A stretch of 6,849 bases of DNA. Source: Candidatus Cloacimonadota bacterium. Lineage in GTDB: Bacteria; Cloacimonadota; Cloacimonadia; Cloacimonadales; TCS61. Shown piece after piece: positions 5,934 to 6,849 of the stretch (position 1 is the first letter of the stretch; the number at the start of each line of letters is the position of its first letter). The notes below the pieces were generated by a model. The model saw only the letters and a list, made by a program, of their open reading frames with translations, was not told the DNA's origin and did not search any database. Position numbers and translations under genes: made by a program. The DNA lies in assembly GCA_003647825.1 (NCBI GenBank), contig QMNP01000080.1, positions 1 through 6,849 on the forward strand, written 5' to 3'.

Positions 5934-6849
5934 TTACTTTGCACTGAAACCGTTACGGGCTTCAACCAATGCATTTTCCGTCAGGCTATCGATGCCATCA
6001 ATAACCAGTCTATCTCCACTCTCCAAACCAGAAGTAATAATAATATTATTTGCTACTTTTTGCCCTAAAGTAATTGTTCTAATCTCTGCTCTGTTTTTAT
6101 TATTGATAATATAAACAAAAGTCTGATCGTATTTTTCCCTTAAGTTTTCTATGGAAGTATAAAGTACATTTTCAAAAGTTTGAGAATAGATCTGGCCTTC
6201 GATAACCATGCCGGGAAACAGAATCTTTTGGGGATTTTCTAAAACAATTTCCACAGGATAATTATTGCTACCGCTGGCTGGACGAATCCCTACGCCGGTA
6301 ACTTTTCCCTTATATTGTTTCCCGTTATAATTGATCATAACCATATCACCTTTTGTCACATAGGAAATATCCGATTCACTCACACCAGTTTTGATCTTCA
6401 ATTTCTTGGAATTTACAATGCCGGCGATTTGTCTTCCCGCACTTACCATCTCACCTACTTCCAGATTCAATTCAGCAATATAACCTGATACAGGAGCAAT
6501 AAATTCAGAATTCTCGAAATTCTTACGAGCTCTTTCCAAAGAAGCTAATTGTCCATTATATCCTGCTTGAGCGTTTTTCTGTGCACTTTTAGATTGCAGG
6601 AATTCACTTTCGGAGATCATCTCTTTTTCATATAAATTTTGCGAGACTTGAAAGCTGATATTTGCTGATTCCAAATTAGCTTCACTTGCCATTAGTGCAG
6701 CTTCTGCCTGCTTTAATTGATTTTCTGCATCAAGGTTGTCAACCCGTCCGATTGCATCACCTTTATTAACCCAGTCACCTAGATTCTTATAGATTTCCAC
6801 TACTTTCCCATTTGTTTCGCTCAGCAGGTTAACATCGGTAATACCTTCC
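5934..6849 (-). CDS. RND efflux periplasmic adaptor (HlyD/AcrA-type membrane fusion protein), N-terminus off the window
   Basis: Links the inner-membrane RND pump to an outer-membrane channel in the periplasm. The frame is open to the right edge, so the signal peptide or lipobox and the first strands are missing; the GTG at 6800 is not the start because homologous sequence (EGITDVNLLSETNGKV) precedes it. Numbering from the first complete codon in the window: first half of the lipoyl-like domain about 8-40 (GKVVEIYKNLGDWVNKGD), alpha-helical coiled-coil hairpin about 40-112 (heptad-like, rich in Ala, Gln and Glu), second lipoyl half about 113-146 (FIAPVSGYIAELNLEVGEMV), beta-barrel about 147-230 with LFPGMVIEGQI near 210-220, and a membrane-proximal domain to residue 304. 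The lipoyl, hairpin and barrel order is diagnostic of the family. The RND transporter gene follows on the same strand after 182 bp, forming an operon whose promoter lies off the right edge. Substrate is unknown. Confidence 0.93.
   Translation of the reverse strand, partial: EGITDVNLLSETNGKVVEIYKNLGDWVNKGDAIGRVDNLDAENQLKQAEAALMASEANLESANISFQVSQNLYEKEMISESEFLQSKSAQKNAQAGYNGQLASLERARKNFENSEFIAPVSGYIAELNLEVGEMVSAGRQIAGIVNSKKLKIKTGVSESDISYVTKGDMVMINYNGKQYKGKVTGVGIRPASGSNNYPVEIVLENPQKILFPGMVIEGQIYSQTFENVLYTSIENLREKYDQTFVYIINNKNRAEIRTITLGQKVANNIIITSGLESGDRLVIDGIDSLTENALVEARNGFSAK

Noticed and set aside
5934..6800. GTG at 6800 as the start of the adaptor protein
   Set aside because: The frame continues to the right edge with family-like lipoyl-domain sequence, and no signal sequence follows the GTG.
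1..6849. A novel defence or mobile system in this window
   Set aside because: The three genes belong to well-known families (UvrA, RND permease, RND adaptor). No nuclease, integrase, reverse transcriptase, toxin pair, CRISPR repeat or transposase was seen.

Overview
The window carries three protein-coding genes of a moderately AT-rich bacterium. The left third, on the plus strand, is the C-terminal two thirds or so of a UvrA-family DNA-repair ATPase whose start lies off the left edge. The rest, on the minus strand, is a two-gene efflux operon: a periplasmic adaptor (membrane fusion protein), cut by the right edge, followed by a complete 1055-residue RND inner-membrane transporter. An RND pump with an adaptor implies a Gram-negative, two-membrane cell. 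The AT-rich intergenic DNA and lysine/isoleucine/asparagine-rich proteins would fit the Bacteroidota/FCB assemblage, including groups such as Cloacimonadota. That placement is an impression, not a determination.

Layout: 1-2042, UvrA family, with an apparent single-base frameshift close to its 3' end (at about 1917-1920) that displaces the last 40 conserved codons into another frame. 2043-2583, a convergent intergenic region of about 540 bp with no convincing gene but unusually rich in hairpins. It holds a terminator-like hairpin with a T-tract for the plus-strand gene (2174-2209), a very strong minus-strand terminator for the efflux operon (2429-2481), and five copies of TTCCGAA or its complement. 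2584-5751, RND transporter. 5742-5933, a 182-bp spacer within the operon that looks like an insertion of repeat-type sequence. A second, apparently orphaned, Shine-Dalgarno plus ATG stands at its upstream end and opens a 57-codon reading frame that overlaps the transporter start. 5934-6849, adaptor.

Adaptor and transporter should work together with an outer-membrane TolC-type channel, not visible here, to export small molecules using an ion gradient. The UvrA gene is convergent with the pump operon, and I see no evidence that they act together. I found no RNA gene, CRISPR array, transposase or phage gene. The most interesting points are the displaced UvrA C-terminus, the spacer that seems to have split a start site from its gene, and the hairpin/TTCCGAA cluster between the convergent genes.
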